Assembly (NCBI GenBank): GCA_049317725.1
Contig: JBMOHS010000027.1
Span: 1-30,162, forward strand
DNA from: CAIOZW01 sp049317725
GTDB taxonomy: Bacteria > Acidobacteriota > Blastocatellia > RBC074
Direction of reading: 5' to 3'
Length of the DNA: 30,162 bases
The notes beneath the pieces were generated by a model. It was given only the letters and a program-made list of their open reading frames with translations, searched no databases and was not told the origin of the DNA. Every line of letters begins with the position of its first letter. Within the stretch, counting starts at the first letter, position 1. A program made the translations under genes and the position numbers. Below, one piece after another: positions 1 to 8,401 of this stretch.

Positions 1-80
1 GGGACGAGGGACGAGGGACGAGGGGCGAGGGGCGAGGGACGAGGGACGAGGGACGAGGGGCGAGGGGCGAGGGGCGAGGG
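1..80. repeat. Heptanucleotide tandem repeat, GGGRCGA, 11 copies
   Basis: Eleven uninterrupted seven-base units (gggacga or ggggcga) plus a final ggg fill the left edge, and the array probably continues outside the window. The two variants come in blocks: three A-type, two G-type, three A-type, three G-type. This suggests growth by duplication of multi-unit blocks. Runs of three or four G are separated by 3-4 bases throughout, which fits the usual G-quadruplex pattern on this strand. No unique spacers are present, so it is not a CRISPR array. Nothing coding is seen from here to the dehydrogenase end at 231. Confidence 0.95.
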
Positions 81-230
81 AAAGACTGGGAGAAGGTGAG
101 CAATTCGCTTCTTGAACCACCTCCGTAAGAGAAAAACAACCGGGACCGCAATGCAGCAAAGAGACTCACGCGAAGCCGCGAAGCGGGGCTGTGAGGGGGC
201 AGATCACCCGGCGAAGCGGGCCCATCTCGA

Positions 231-992
231 TCAGAAGGTGAGCTGCCCACCATCGATGACCAGCGTATGGCCCGTGATGAAGCTGGCGTCGTCGGACGCG
301 AGGAAGGCGACCGATGCGGCGACCTCGGCTGGTTCGCCGAAGCGGGCCATCGGGATCTTGTCCTTGAGATAGGCGGCGGCCATGACCGGATTCTGGTCGA
401 GAAAGGCTTGGGAGAGTGGGGTGCGGATCATTCCTGGAGCAACGGCATTGACGCGGATCCGGTGAGGCGCGAGTTCGATCGCCGTGGTCATGGTGATGCC
501 GACGACGCCGAACTTCGAGGCATTGTAGGCAACAAGGTCGACCTCGCCGACCAGTCCGTTGGTCGAGGCCATGTTGACGATCGCCCCCGGCCGATGCTCC
601 GCGACTAGCTCCCGCGCGATGACCTGCGAGCAGAGAAAGACGCCTTTGAGATTGACATCGATCGTCACGTCCCACTGCTCATCGCGGGTCTCGAGGAAAG
701 GTGCGGTGGGAGCGATCCCGGCGATGTTGCAGAGGATACCGACCGGGCCGAGGGCCTCGCGGACAGCCCGGGCCATGGCCTCAACCTCGTTACGCGAGGC
801 GATGTTGCAGCGGACGGCGATTGCCCGACCCCCACTGGCGACCACCTCAGCGGCGCTGGCCTCGGCGCTCTCCCCCAGATCGACGACACCGACAGCGGCA
901 CCTTCCGCTGCCAGCCGCAAGACCGTTGCCCGGCCAATCGCTCCCCCACCGCCCGTGACGATGGCGACCTTTCCATTCAATCGTTGGTTCAT
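231..992 (-). CDS. Short-chain dehydrogenase/reductase (SDR), FabG-like
   Basis: A 253-residue classical SDR of normal length. Visible marks are the glycine-rich nucleotide loop TGGGGAIG (residues 13-20), the NIAG motif (89-92), catalytic Ser143 in NMAS, and the YNASK pair Tyr156/Lys160. The C-terminal region has the usual PG(M)IRTP and FLASDDASFITGHTLVIDGG pattern. Asp38 at the end of the second strand (VVDLGE) suggests NAD(H) preference, which is inference. It is cytosolic and would interconvert an alcohol and a ketone; the substrate cannot be read from the sequence. The ATG at 992 has only a weak AGAAGG-like site upstream. It lies 48 bases after the TerB-like gene on the same strand, so the two may be co-transcribed. 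Many SDRs of this type are annotated as 3-oxoacyl-ACP reductase, but no fatty-acid genes are near. Confidence 0.93.
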   Translation of the reverse strand: MNQRLNGKVAIVTGGGGAIGRATVLRLAAEGAAVGVVDLGESAEASAAEVVASGGRAIAVRCNIASRNEVEAMARAVREALGPVGILCNIAGIAPTAPFLETRDEQWDVTIDVNLKGVFLCSQVIARELVAEHRPGAIVNMASTNGLVGEVDLVAYNASKFGVVGITMTTAIELAPHRIRVNAVAPGMIRTPLSQAFLDQNPVMAAAYLKDKIPMARFGEPAEVAASVAFLASDDASFITGHTLVIDGGQLTF

Positions 993-1040
993 CTGTCTTG
1001 TTTTGCCTTCTGTTGAGGAGACTCCGCGGCGGGAGTTCCG

Positions 1041-1610
1041 CTATGACAGCTCCTCCCGGAGCTGATCGATTTGCCGGCGGATCTCGTCTGGCACGGGTTG
1101 CCGACCGAGCAGTCCGCCAGTGGCCAGCCGGGCGACCTCCTGGCAGTGGGTCAGAATCTGCTCGCGTCGCAGGTCTCGATCCGGCGCGGCAGCGGCGAGC
1201 AGCATTGCGCGAAGTGCCTGGCGGCAAGCAGAACAGAAGCTCTCCGCTGGACGGGCCGAGAGCAGACGCGCGAGCGCCTGGTCCGCTTCTCCGCCCGCTT
1301 CGATGCCGCCTTGGCGGGCGCCGCGGGTCAGGTAGTCGGCTTCCCGTGAGGCGAGTCCTCCCTGCATCCAGGCAATCTCGATTGGGGGGATGAGGGGAAG
1401 CAGGGCGACGGTCTCGGCGGTGAAACCAATCTCTTGAATGGCGAGGAGTGCCTCCGGGTCGTTGATCCCCGTCAACTGCCCGATCCGCTCCCGGTCGGCT
1501 TCGCGGGCGAGTCGTGCGTGGTGCTCCTCCAGTTTGCGCTCCTCCTCCCGGCGAAACCAGCTCTCCTCCAGCCAACGTTCCCGTGCGACAAACCCATCTT
1601 TCTCTTGCAT
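1041..1610 (-). CDS. Hypothetical helical protein, TerB-like
   Basis: A 189-residue protein starting at the ATG at 1610, chosen because GAGAGGAG lies just upstream; the frame stays open to 1784 but that extension is proline/arginine-rich and unlike protein. Residues 1-60 are highly charged and probably helical (a run of Arg and Glu around EEERKLEEHH). The central part (LPLIPPIEIAWMQGGL, then a SREADYL segment) resembles the TerB-like pattern of a helix with 'AWA(D/Q)G' followed by an ExE-type second helix. That fold often binds metal or associates with membranes in stress systems. A CSAC motif is present. No signal peptide or membrane segment is seen. Its function is unknown; the TerB resemblance is pattern recognition only. 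It lies upstream of the SDR gene on the same strand. Confidence 0.72.
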   Translation of the reverse strand: MQEKDGFVARERWLEESWFRREEERKLEEHHARLAREADRERIGQLTGINDPEALLAIQEIGFTAETVALLPLIPPIEIAWMQGGLASREADYLTRGARQGGIEAGGEADQALARLLSARPAESFCSACRQALRAMLLAAAAPDRDLRREQILTHCQEVARLATGGLLGRQPVPDEIRRQIDQLREELS

Positions 1611-1777
1611 GACGACTCCTCTCGGCGAGGATCGAGGGACTCCCCGCACCTTTGCCACCTCCGGTCTTGCCCTCTCTCGGGGCCGGAGCTTGCGGTCTTT
1701 GACTCCCATTGAATCAGAGAAGGTGGGGAGAGGCAAGATGGGGGCATTTGGGGGGGGGCTCTGGCGGAGCCTCAAAT

Positions 1778-1806
1778 TTGACAAAGAGGGAATCGCTCGG
1801 TACTCT
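1778..1806 (+). promoter_or_regulatory. Candidate sigma70 promoter upstream of alaS
   Basis: A perfect TTGACA (1778-1783) is followed after 17 bases by TACTCT (1801-1806), a weak -10 that keeps TA...T. Transcription would start near 1813 and give a leader of about 140 bases before alaS. It also lies just past the minus-strand start region of the TerB-like gene, so the two transcription units diverge here. Confidence 0.45.
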
Positions 1807-1898
1807 TCGTCTTTTATTTACTTGTCCCTGGTTTCGCTGCCAATGGAGAGCGGCCTGACCTGGATTCGCGTTGGGACGCTCCCCAGCGACCCCGAAGA

Positions 1899-1930
1899 GA
1901 TCCGAAGAGAAGAAGATCCGAAGAGAAGAG
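1899..1930 (+). repeat. 16-bp tandem direct repeat in the alaS leader
   Basis: Two adjacent copies of gatccgaagagaagaR (1899-1914 and 1915-1930) differ only in the last base, and a partial copy (ccgaagaga) precedes them. The tract is purine-rich and lies 25 bases before the alaS start. It may be replication slippage, or it may affect translation of alaS. Confidence 0.85.
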
Positions 1931-1955
1931 AAGATACTCCCTGAGAGAGTCTCCG

Positions 1956-4649
1956 ATGAGGCCACCCATGAGAAAGATGACCGGAAATGAAGTCCGTGCG
2001 AAGTTCCTCAACTATTTTGCGGGACAAGGGCACAAGATCGTCAAGTCTTCGCCGCTCTTGCCGGCCAACGATCCGACCCTGCTCTTCATCAACGCGGGGA
2101 TGAACCAGTTCAAGGATGTCTTCCTCGGAGCGGAGCGGCGCGACTATCGACGCGCCACGACGGCCCAGAAGTGTGTTCGTGCCGGAGGAAAGCACAACGA
2201 TCTCGACGAGGTCGGCCAGACGGCGCGGCACCATACCTTCTTCGAGATGCTCGGGAACTTCTCCTTCGGGGACTACTTCAAGGCGGACGCGATCCGCTTT
2301 GCGATGGAGCTGCTGGTCGGGGAGTTCGGGATGGACCCGGCGCGGCTTTGGTTCAGCGTCTTTGCCGGGGATGACGAGGTTCCGGCGGATGAAGAGGCGA
2401 TCGACCTCTGGCGCCAGGCGGGTGCAGCCCCAGAGCGAATCCTGCGCTTTGGCCGCAAGGACAACTTCTGGCAGATGGGCGAGACGGGTCCCTGCGGGCC
2501 TTGCTCCGAGATCCACTACTACATGGGGGAACACCCTGAGGATCCGGCCTTCAACCGCGCCGAGTATGTTAATGGGTCGGGGGACGAGACGATCGAGATC
2601 TGGAACCTCGTCTTCATGCAGTACAACCGGATCGAGGAGGCACCCGGCAAGTATCGGCTCGAACCCCTGCCGGCCCCGTCGATCGACACCGGGGCCGGGC
2701 TCGAACGGATCACCGCTGTTCTGCAAGGAGTGCCGTCAAACTACGAGACAGACCTCCTCCGTCCGATCATCGACTTTACCGCCGGGATCGCCGGGAAGCC
2801 CTACGCCTACACCGATGCTGCAGACAACGTTTCGATGCGGGTCATCGCCGATCACGCCCGTGCGACTGCCTTCCTGATCGCCGACGGGATCTTTCCCGGC
2901 AACGACAGTCGCGGGTATGTTCTGCGCAAGATCATGCGCCGGGCGATCTGGCACGGGCAGAAGCTGGGCATCCGGGAGCTCTTCTTTGCCCGCGTCACCG
3001 AATTTGTCGTCGGTCAATTTGGCGAGGCCTACCCGGAACTGCGCGAAACCCGCGCCGTCATCGAGCGGGTGGTGACGATCGAGGAGAAGCTCTACAGTTC
3101 GACGGTCGGTGCAGGCTTGGCCGTGCTTGACGAAGTGATGGCCCGCTCCCAGGACCAACGGATTGCAGGAAGCGACGTCTTCAAGCTCTACGACACCTTC
3201 GGCTGTCGCTACGACCTGATCGAGTATGTGGCGTCGCAACGTGGTTTTGTCCTCGACCGGGAAGGTTTTGAGGCGGAACTTGAACAGCAGCGCCAGCGCG
3301 CCCGTGAGTCGATGAAGGGGGCGGCCGCCAAGGTGCTGCGCAGCGTCTACCGGACCGTCGCTCCGCTTGGCCCGGTGCAGTTCACTGGCTACCAGCCAGG
3401 AGAGGCCGCGACGCGGCTGGAGGGGGCGCGAGTCCTTGCCCTCATCCGTGGAGAGGAGATTGTCGAGCGATTGACGGCCGGAGAGAAGGGAGAGGTCGTC
3501 CTCGACCGCACCCCCTTCTACGCCGAGTCTGGCGGGCAGGTTGGGGACAAGGGGCGGCTGCTCAATGAGGAGGCCCACCTGCGGGTCGTCGATACCCAGA
3601 CGCCGACCTCTGGCTTGATCGTCCACCAGGTCGAGGTCGAGCAAGGCAGCATCGCGCGGGGGAGCCAGTTGACGGCCATTGTCGACACCGATCGCCGAGC
3701 GCGCACCATGGCCAATCACACGGCGACCCACCTGCTCCACGCCGCCCTGCGGGAGGTGCTTGGGCCGCACGTCAAGCAGGCGGGCTCGCTGGTCGCTCCC
3801 GACCGGCTGCGGTTTGACTTCACCCACTTTGCCCCGCTGACCGACGACGAGATGGCCGAGATCGAGCGCCTCGTCAACACGCAGACGCTCCGCAACACCC
3901 CCCTCAGCAAGGAGGAGAAGACGCTCGACGAAGCGCTCAGCGACGGGGCGATGGCCCTCTTCGGAGAGAAGTACAGCGATCGGGTTCGTGTTGTCAGCAT
4001 CCCCGGCTTCTCGACCGAGCTCTGCGGTGGGACCCACGTCACCGCGACCGGGGATATTGGTGTGTTCAAGATTCTCTCTGACGCCTCGGTCGCTTCTGGG
4101 ACCCGTCGGATCGAGGCGGTGACGGGCCAGGGCGCCTATGAGCGGTTCCAACAGGTGGAGTCGCTGTTGGCGGAGACGGCGGCCCGTCTGCACACGGCGA
4201 CGGCCAACCTGCCGCGCGAGGTCGAACGCTTGCAGGGGATGGTGCGCGAGCATCAACGCGAGATCGAGCGGCTCAAGCTCAAAGTCGCCCAGGGCGGCAG
4301 CGGCGCTGAGGATCAGGTCGAGGAGATCGACGGTCTGCGACTGCTCGTCCGCCAAGTCGAGGGGCTTGGGAAGGAAGGGCGCCGTCAACTCGCCGATCGC
4401 CTCTCCCGTAAAATTGCCCCGGGGATCGTCGTGCTGGGGGATCTTGAGGAGGGGAAGGCGTCGCTGCTCGTCATGCTCTCAGGGGTGCCGACCGGGCGGA
4501 TCGACGCTGGACGCATTCTGCGCGAGCTCCCAGGGGCGAGGGGTGGGGGAAAACCCGAACTGGCCGAAGGAGGGGTCGCACCGGACCAGCTCACTCAGAC
4601 TCTTGCGGAGGTCCCGCACGCCGTCCGCCGCCTCCTCGGGGCCGAATAG
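1956..4649 (+). CDS. alaS: Alanine--tRNA ligase
   Basis: A full-length 897-residue class II alanyl-tRNA synthetase; the family is usually about 875. It charges tRNA-Ala in the cytosol. The N-terminal catalytic core shows the motif 1 region (LPANDPTLLFINAGMNQFK), the conserved CVRAGGKHNDL and HHTFFEMLGNFSFGDYFK, and the ETGPCGPCSEIHY segment. The editing domain keeps its zinc ligands: HTATH at 588-592 and CGGTH at 690-694. A coiled coil (about 720-770) leads into a C-terminal DHHA1-type domain. Three ATGs compete: 1956, 1968 and 1977. Homology begins at about residue 8 (MTGNEVR), and GATGAGG lies upstream of 1968, so the true start may be 1968 or 1977. It is followed by the ABC permease after a 72-base gap. 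Confidence 0.98.
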   Translation: MRPPMRKMTGNEVRAKFLNYFAGQGHKIVKSSPLLPANDPTLLFINAGMNQFKDVFLGAERRDYRRATTAQKCVRAGGKHNDLDEVGQTARHHTFFEMLGNFSFGDYFKADAIRFAMELLVGEFGMDPARLWFSVFAGDDEVPADEEAIDLWRQAGAAPERILRFGRKDNFWQMGETGPCGPCSEIHYYMGEHPEDPAFNRAEYVNGSGDETIEIWNLVFMQYNRIEEAPGKYRLEPLPAPSIDTGAGLERITAVLQGVPSNYETDLLRPIIDFTAGIAGKPYAYTDAADNVSMRVIADHARATAFLIADGIFPGNDSRGYVLRKIMRRAIWHGQKLGIRELFFARVTEFVVGQFGEAYPELRETRAVIERVVTIEEKLYSSTVGAGLAVLDEVMARSQDQRIAGSDVFKLYDTFGCRYDLIEYVASQRGFVLDREGFEAELEQQRQRARESMKGAAAKVLRSVYRTVAPLGPVQFTGYQPGEAATRLEGARVLALIRGEEIVERLTAGEKGEVVLDRTPFYAESGGQVGDKGRLLNEEAHLRVVDTQTPTSGLIVHQVEVEQGSIARGSQLTAIVDTDRRARTMANHTATHLLHAALREVLGPHVKQAGSLVAPDRLRFDFTHFAPLTDDEMAEIERLVNTQTLRNTPLSKEEKTLDEALSDGAMALFGEKYSDRVRVVSIPGFSTELCGGTHVTATGDIGVFKILSDASVASGTRRIEAVTGQGAYERFQQVESLLAETAARLHTATANLPREVERLQGMVREHQREIERLKLKVAQGGSGAEDQVEEIDGLRLLVRQVEGLGKEGRRQLADRLSRKIAPGIVVLGDLEEGKASLLVMLSGVPTGRIDAGRILRELPGARGGGKPELAEGGVAPDQLTQTLAEVPHAVRRLLGAE

Positions 4650-4721
4650 CTGCGCCATTTCTGCCCTTTCGCGCCGATCGTTCGCTTGGCGATTGGCCCC
4701 GGAGAAAGGTATCGATCGTCT

Positions 4722-5825
4722 ATGAACAGCCTCGTCTCATCGAATCTGCGCCACCACCCAACGCGGACGCTCGTCAGCATCCTCGGGGTTGCCGTGGGGG
4801 TGATCCTCGTCGTCATGACCGTTGGGCTGGTCCGGGGAGCCCTCCGGGAGCGCGCGAACCGGGACGCCAATGTTGGGGTTGAGCTGATGCTCCGGCCGGG
4901 CGGTCAGGGGCTCTCGATGACCTCCGCCGATTTGACCCTCCCGCTGCGCCACCTTGAGACGGTTCGTCAGGTCCCTGGCGTAGCGATTGCGACGCCCGTC
5001 GGCCAGAATCTCGAGATGGGCGGGAGCAATGGGTTGGGTCTGCAACAGATCGATGGCATCGACTTTCCCACCTTTTCCCAGGCCTCAGGGATGCGCGTCA
5101 TCGACGGAGAACCGCTCCCCGAGACGGGAGATGTCGCGATCGTTGATGAGAAATATGCCCTCAACAACCGGGTCGGACCGGGCAGCCGGATCGTCGCCCT
5201 CGGCCGCCCCTTGACGGTCGTCGGTGTCTATCGCCCGGAGAGCGGTGCCCGCATCAAGGTGCCCTTGAAGACCCTCCAGGAGATCCTCGGCGCCGAAGAG
5301 AAGTGTTCGATGATCTTTGTCAAATGTGCCGATCCTGCGCAGCAGGAGCAGGTGGCACAGCGGCTGCTGGCCCTCTTTCCGGACTACCGGATTCTCTTTA
5401 CCCGCGACTTGCCGACCCTCTTCACCAATGGCTTTGGGGCCTTCAATGTCTTTCTGCACGTCGTGCGTGGACTGGCGATTGTTATCAGCCTGTTGGTCAT
5501 TCTTCTGACGATGTACACGACCGTCTCCGAGCGGACCCGGCAGATTGGCATCCTCAAGTCGCTCGGCGCCTCGAAGCTCTGGATCGCCTGGGCATTCGAG
5601 AAGGAGGCCCTGCTGATCAGCCTGCTCGGGGTAGTGGGGGGCATCGCCTTCTGCCTTGTCGCCAAGACCATCCTTGTCCAGCGATTTTCGATGAACATTG
5701 AACTCGAGCCTGGCTCGGTTCTCCTGGCTGCCCTGGGAGGAATGCTGAGCGGCGCCCTTGGGGCCCTCTACCCGGCCTTGCGTGCCGCTTCCCGCGATCC
5801 GGTCGATGCCCTCAGTTATGAGTAG
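4722..5825 (+). CDS. ABC transporter permease, MacB/FtsX family
   Basis: A 367-residue permease of the FtsX/MacB type. One membrane helix lies near the N terminus (about 16-38, LVSILGVAVGVILVVMTVGL). It is followed by a periplasmic MacB core domain of about 200 residues, then three more helices (about 245-275, 295-325 and 340-360). The cytoplasmic coupling segment ERTRQIGILKSLGAS between helices 2 and 3 is typical. The ATG at 4722 is chosen because GGAGAAAGG stands 13 bases upstream; a TTG 36 bases earlier is also in frame. Family members move lipoproteins, peptides or drugs, or transmit mechanical force across the inner membrane. The ATP-hydrolysing partner and any periplasmic adaptor are not adjacent, so the substrate is unknown. 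It may share a transcript with alaS. Confidence 0.9.
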   Translation: MNSLVSSNLRHHPTRTLVSILGVAVGVILVVMTVGLVRGALRERANRDANVGVELMLRPGGQGLSMTSADLTLPLRHLETVRQVPGVAIATPVGQNLEMGGSNGLGLQQIDGIDFPTFSQASGMRVIDGEPLPETGDVAIVDEKYALNNRVGPGSRIVALGRPLTVVGVYRPESGARIKVPLKTLQEILGAEEKCSMIFVKCADPAQQEQVAQRLLALFPDYRILFTRDLPTLFTNGFGAFNVFLHVVRGLAIVISLLVILLTMYTTVSERTRQIGILKSLGASKLWIAWAFEKEALLISLLGVVGGIAFCLVAKTILVQRFSMNIELEPGSVLLAALGGMLSGALGALYPALRAASRDPVDALSYE

Positions 5826-5988
5826 AGGCTGTCCAGAAACCGGGGGAAAGCGATGAATCACGGGAGGGCCTCTAGCCCAGCCTCCTCCAACCCCGGCCAC
5901 CCCGGGCGACTTTGAGCGGGGTACCTGTCCGGAGCTGTCTGCTCTCCCCCCCGTGCAGATGGTGGGCTCGTAACCCAGGGATCTGCGG

Positions 5989-7242
5989 ATGAATTTCCCG
6001 GCGAGAGTGGCAAGACTCGCCCACCAAGAGGCCCTTGTACCCATGAACAGAAGTCAGAAACGGATGATCGGACTGCTCTCGACAGCCCACCTGATTCTCG
6101 ACTCCTACTCGAGCTTCCTCTTCCAACTTCTGCCGATGCTGACGTTGCAGTTGCAGTTGACGCCGTGGCAGGTCTCGTGGCTCTCGCCGGTCCTGATGGT
6201 CAGCTCCTCCTTGCTGCAACCCGTTTACGGCATGCTCTCGGATCGCTATCTCAAGCGGTCGATGGTCGTCTTCGGGCCGCTCGTTGCCGCGGTCTGCCTC
6301 TCCCTGCTCGGACAATCGACGAGCCTGCCGATGCTGCTGGCGCTGGTGACGATTGGTGGGATGGGCGTCGGGGCCTTCCACCCGCAAGGGGCCGCACTCG
6401 TCTCGCAGGCGGTGGTTGGCGATCCGGAACGCGCACGCCACCAGGGGCTGGTCATGTCGATCTTCTCCTCGGCGGGGACCGTCGGGTACGCCCTCGGTCC
6501 CCTCCTGATTGCGGGTGGGATCGCGCTCTTCGGCCTCTCGAAGAGCTGGGTCGTCATGCTTCCCGGGGTCTTGATCTGCTTGATTCTCTGGCGGACCTGC
6601 CCCGCCCTCGAGGTTCGCCGCGCAACGGCCGATCAACCTCCGCTCCGTGCGGCGCTGCGGGCCGTCTGGGCCCCCTTGACGCTGCTCTACTTCGCGGTCG
6701 TCCTGCGCTCGGCAGTCTCGGTCAGCATCCACACCTTTCTCCCCTTCGAGTTGCAAGGGGCCGGGATGGGGGATGGGGCGAGGAGCCTGGTCTTGGCCGG
6801 CTTCATCTTTTTCGGCGGAGTGGGGGGATTTTTCGGAGGCACGCTGGCGGATCGGTTTGGCGCGCGCCGGGTCAGTCTGCTGGCGATGCTGCTGGCAACA
6901 CCGTTGCTGATCCTCTTCTTCTTGACCCCGAGCCCTCTCGGCTATCTCTTCCTGATGGCGGGAGGCACGATGCTCAACCTGCCGATTCCGATCAGTGTGG
7001 TCATGGCCCAGCGCCTCGTCGGTTTTGGCGCGAGCACGGTCTCGGCCTTGATGATGGGATTCGCCTGGGGCGCGGGTGCGCTCATGGCCCCGCTCACGGG
7101 GCAGTTGAGCCAGGCAATTGGCTTTACCCAGGCCCTGGTGGCCGTCTCCCTCCTTCCCCTCCTCTCTGCGCTCCTTCTCTGGCGATACCCGGAAGGGGAG
7201 GCGGCACCGCTCCGTCCGCTGGCCTTTCGGCCAGTGGCCTAG
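5989..7242 (+). CDS. MFS transporter, fosmidomycin-resistance (Fsr)-like
   Basis: A 417-residue inner-membrane protein with about 12 hydrophobic segments. The loop between helices 2 and 3 carries a motif-A variant (GMLSDRYLKRS), repeated in the second half as GGTLADRFGARR, the mark of the major facilitator superfamily. The first-half sequence (HLILDSYSSFLFQLLPML, then GAFHPQGAALVS) resembles the fosmidomycin-resistance subfamily of exporters. It is therefore probably a proton-driven drug or metabolite efflux pump, substrate unknown. Two starts are possible: ATG 5989 (AGGG 8 bases upstream) or ATG 6043 (AAGAGG 11 bases upstream). The family-like sequence begins only after the second, so the real protein may be 399 residues. 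It is followed by a perfect inverted repeat before ftsY. Confidence 0.92.
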   Translation: MNFPARVARLAHQEALVPMNRSQKRMIGLLSTAHLILDSYSSFLFQLLPMLTLQLQLTPWQVSWLSPVLMVSSSLLQPVYGMLSDRYLKRSMVVFGPLVAAVCLSLLGQSTSLPMLLALVTIGGMGVGAFHPQGAALVSQAVVGDPERARHQGLVMSIFSSAGTVGYALGPLLIAGGIALFGLSKSWVVMLPGVLICLILWRTCPALEVRRATADQPPLRAALRAVWAPLTLLYFAVVLRSAVSVSIHTFLPFELQGAGMGDGARSLVLAGFIFFGGVGGFFGGTLADRFGARRVSLLAMLLATPLLILFFLTPSPLGYLFLMAGGTMLNLPIPISVVMAQRLVGFGASTVSALMMGFAWGAGALMAPLTGQLSQAIGFTQALVAVSLLPLLSALLLWRYPEGEAAPLRPLAFRPVA

Positions 7243-7256
7243 CCCGCAACGCCACC

Positions 7257-7289
7257 GGGATCGATTTGCAGCAGCAGTCAATCGATCCC
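7257..7289 (+). terminator. Perfect 10-bp inverted repeat between the MFS gene and ftsY
   Basis: GGGATCGATT (7257-7266) and AATCGATCCC (7280-7289) are exact reverse complements around a 13-base loop containing a GCA/CAG repeat. It lies 15 bases after the MFS stop, so it could end that transcript, but no T-run follows. Since an extended -10 box lies 15 bases downstream, it could instead be an operator or an attenuating element for ftsY. Confidence 0.5.
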
Positions 7290-7304
7290 CTGAGTCGATT
7301 CTTG

Positions 7305-7313
7305 TGTTATCAT
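7305..7313 (+). promoter_or_regulatory. Extended -10 promoter for ftsY
   Basis: TGTTATCAT matches the extended -10 form (TG-N-TATCAT, 7308-7313, five of six consensus bases). No good -35 box is visible; the inverted repeat occupies that position. Transcription would begin near 7320, only about 10 bases before the ftsY ATG, which itself has no clear ribosome binding site. Confidence 0.5.
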
Positions 7314-7329
7314 CGCCCGGACGAACTAT

Positions 7330-8379
7330 ATGGGACTCTTCTGGAGACGCAACCAACCCCGTTCCCCTGAAACGCCAGACGCCTCGGCGCCGGTAGATAC
7401 CGGCTCGGCCCCACCTGCTTCGACTGACGGGGAAGGGGAGTCTGCGTCAGGACTGCTCAACCGGTTCCGACGGGCGATCTCGGCCACCCGAGAGACCCTC
7501 GCCGTTCGACTTGACGAGACGGTTCACGGCAAGCGGCAGATCGATGCGGCGACCCTCGACGAACTTGAAGAGTCCCTCATCGGGGCCGACATCGGCGTCC
7601 AGACGACGCTCGAGATTCTCGAAGAGGTCCGCCGCCAAGTCGATCGTCAGGCCCTTCGCGATGTCGATCAGCTCAAAGCGGTCATCCGTCAACGACTGCT
7701 GGCCATCTTGCAGCAGGCAGCCGCCTCACGAGGTGTCGCGTCCGAACAGGCGGTGGCCAAAGACGTCCGTCCCTACGTCATCATGGTCGTCGGGGTCAAT
7801 GGCGCTGGCAAGACGACGACGATCGGTAAGCTTGCCCAACGCATCCGCCAGGAGGGGAATGACGTCCTGATCTGTGCGGCGGACACTTTCCGTGCGGCCG
7901 CCGGGGATCAATTGGCCATCTGGGCCGAACGGGCCGGGGTCCCGCTCATCCAGCAACGGCAGGGAACGGATCCGGCGGCTGTCCTCTTCGATGCCTTGCG
8001 TGCGGCTCAAGCACGTGGCAGCGACGTCCTCATTGTTGACACCGCAGGTCGCCTCCACAATAAGGCCAATCTCATGGCCGAACTGGAGAAGATGAAACGG
8101 ATTGCTGCGCGGGAGGTCCCCGGCGCTCCCCACGAGACCCTGCTCGTCGTCGATGCCGTCACGGGGCAGAACGGCCTCAGTCAGGCACGCGAATTTCTGA
8201 AGGTGGCCGATGTCACTGGATTGGTCCTGACCAAGCTCGATGGTACTGCCCGTGGGGGGATCGCCATTGCCATTGCCAAGGAGCTCAACCTGCCGATCCG
8301 CTACTGTGGGATTGGCGAGCAGGCCGATGATCTGGTCGTCTTCGATCCACAACTCTTTATCAATGGTCTCTTTGATTGA
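7330..8379 (+). CDS. ftsY: Signal recognition particle receptor FtsY
   Basis: A 349-residue SRP receptor GTPase that docks ribosome-SRP complexes at the inner membrane for insertion of membrane proteins. Residues 1-45 form a short, variable, Pro/Ser/Asp-rich A region, much shorter than in Escherichia coli. The N domain follows (about 45-140, with DELEESLIGADIG). The G domain shows G1 GVNGAGKT (155-162), the ADTFRAAA segment (184-191), G3 DTAGR (237-241), G4 TKLD (301-304) and the ARGG element. The C terminus ends with the usual DLVVFDPQLFINGLF-type helix. It is probably the first gene of the ftsY-ribD-rsmA-rnj cluster. Confidence 0.98.
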   Translation: MGLFWRRNQPRSPETPDASAPVDTGSAPPASTDGEGESASGLLNRFRRAISATRETLAVRLDETVHGKRQIDAATLDELEESLIGADIGVQTTLEILEEVRRQVDRQALRDVDQLKAVIRQRLLAILQQAAASRGVASEQAVAKDVRPYVIMVVGVNGAGKTTTIGKLAQRIRQEGNDVLICAADTFRAAAGDQLAIWAERAGVPLIQQRQGTDPAAVLFDALRAAQARGSDVLIVDTAGRLHNKANLMAELEKMKRIAAREVPGAPHETLLVVDAVTGQNGLSQAREFLKVADVTGLVLTKLDGTARGGIAIAIAKELNLPIRYCGIGEQADDLVVFDPQLFINGLFD

Positions 8380-8401
8380 TTCGCGGAGTCTTGACACCGC
8401 T

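Noticed and set aside
1..80. CRISPR array
   Set aside because: Units are seven bases long and directly adjacent, with no spacers.
1807..1955. T-box or other riboswitch in the alaS leader
   Set aside because: No T-box consensus, specifier stem or antiterminator pair is visible; only the purine repeat stands out.
2736..4388. 550-codon open frame opposite alaS
   Set aside because: It lies fully inside alaS on the other strand, has no ribosome binding site and no known domain; expected from GC-rich third positions.
5872..7356. 494-codon open frame opposite the MFS gene
   Set aside because: Its sequence is low-complexity Arg/Glu/Gln/Pro, a mirror of the hydrophobic transporter on the other strand.
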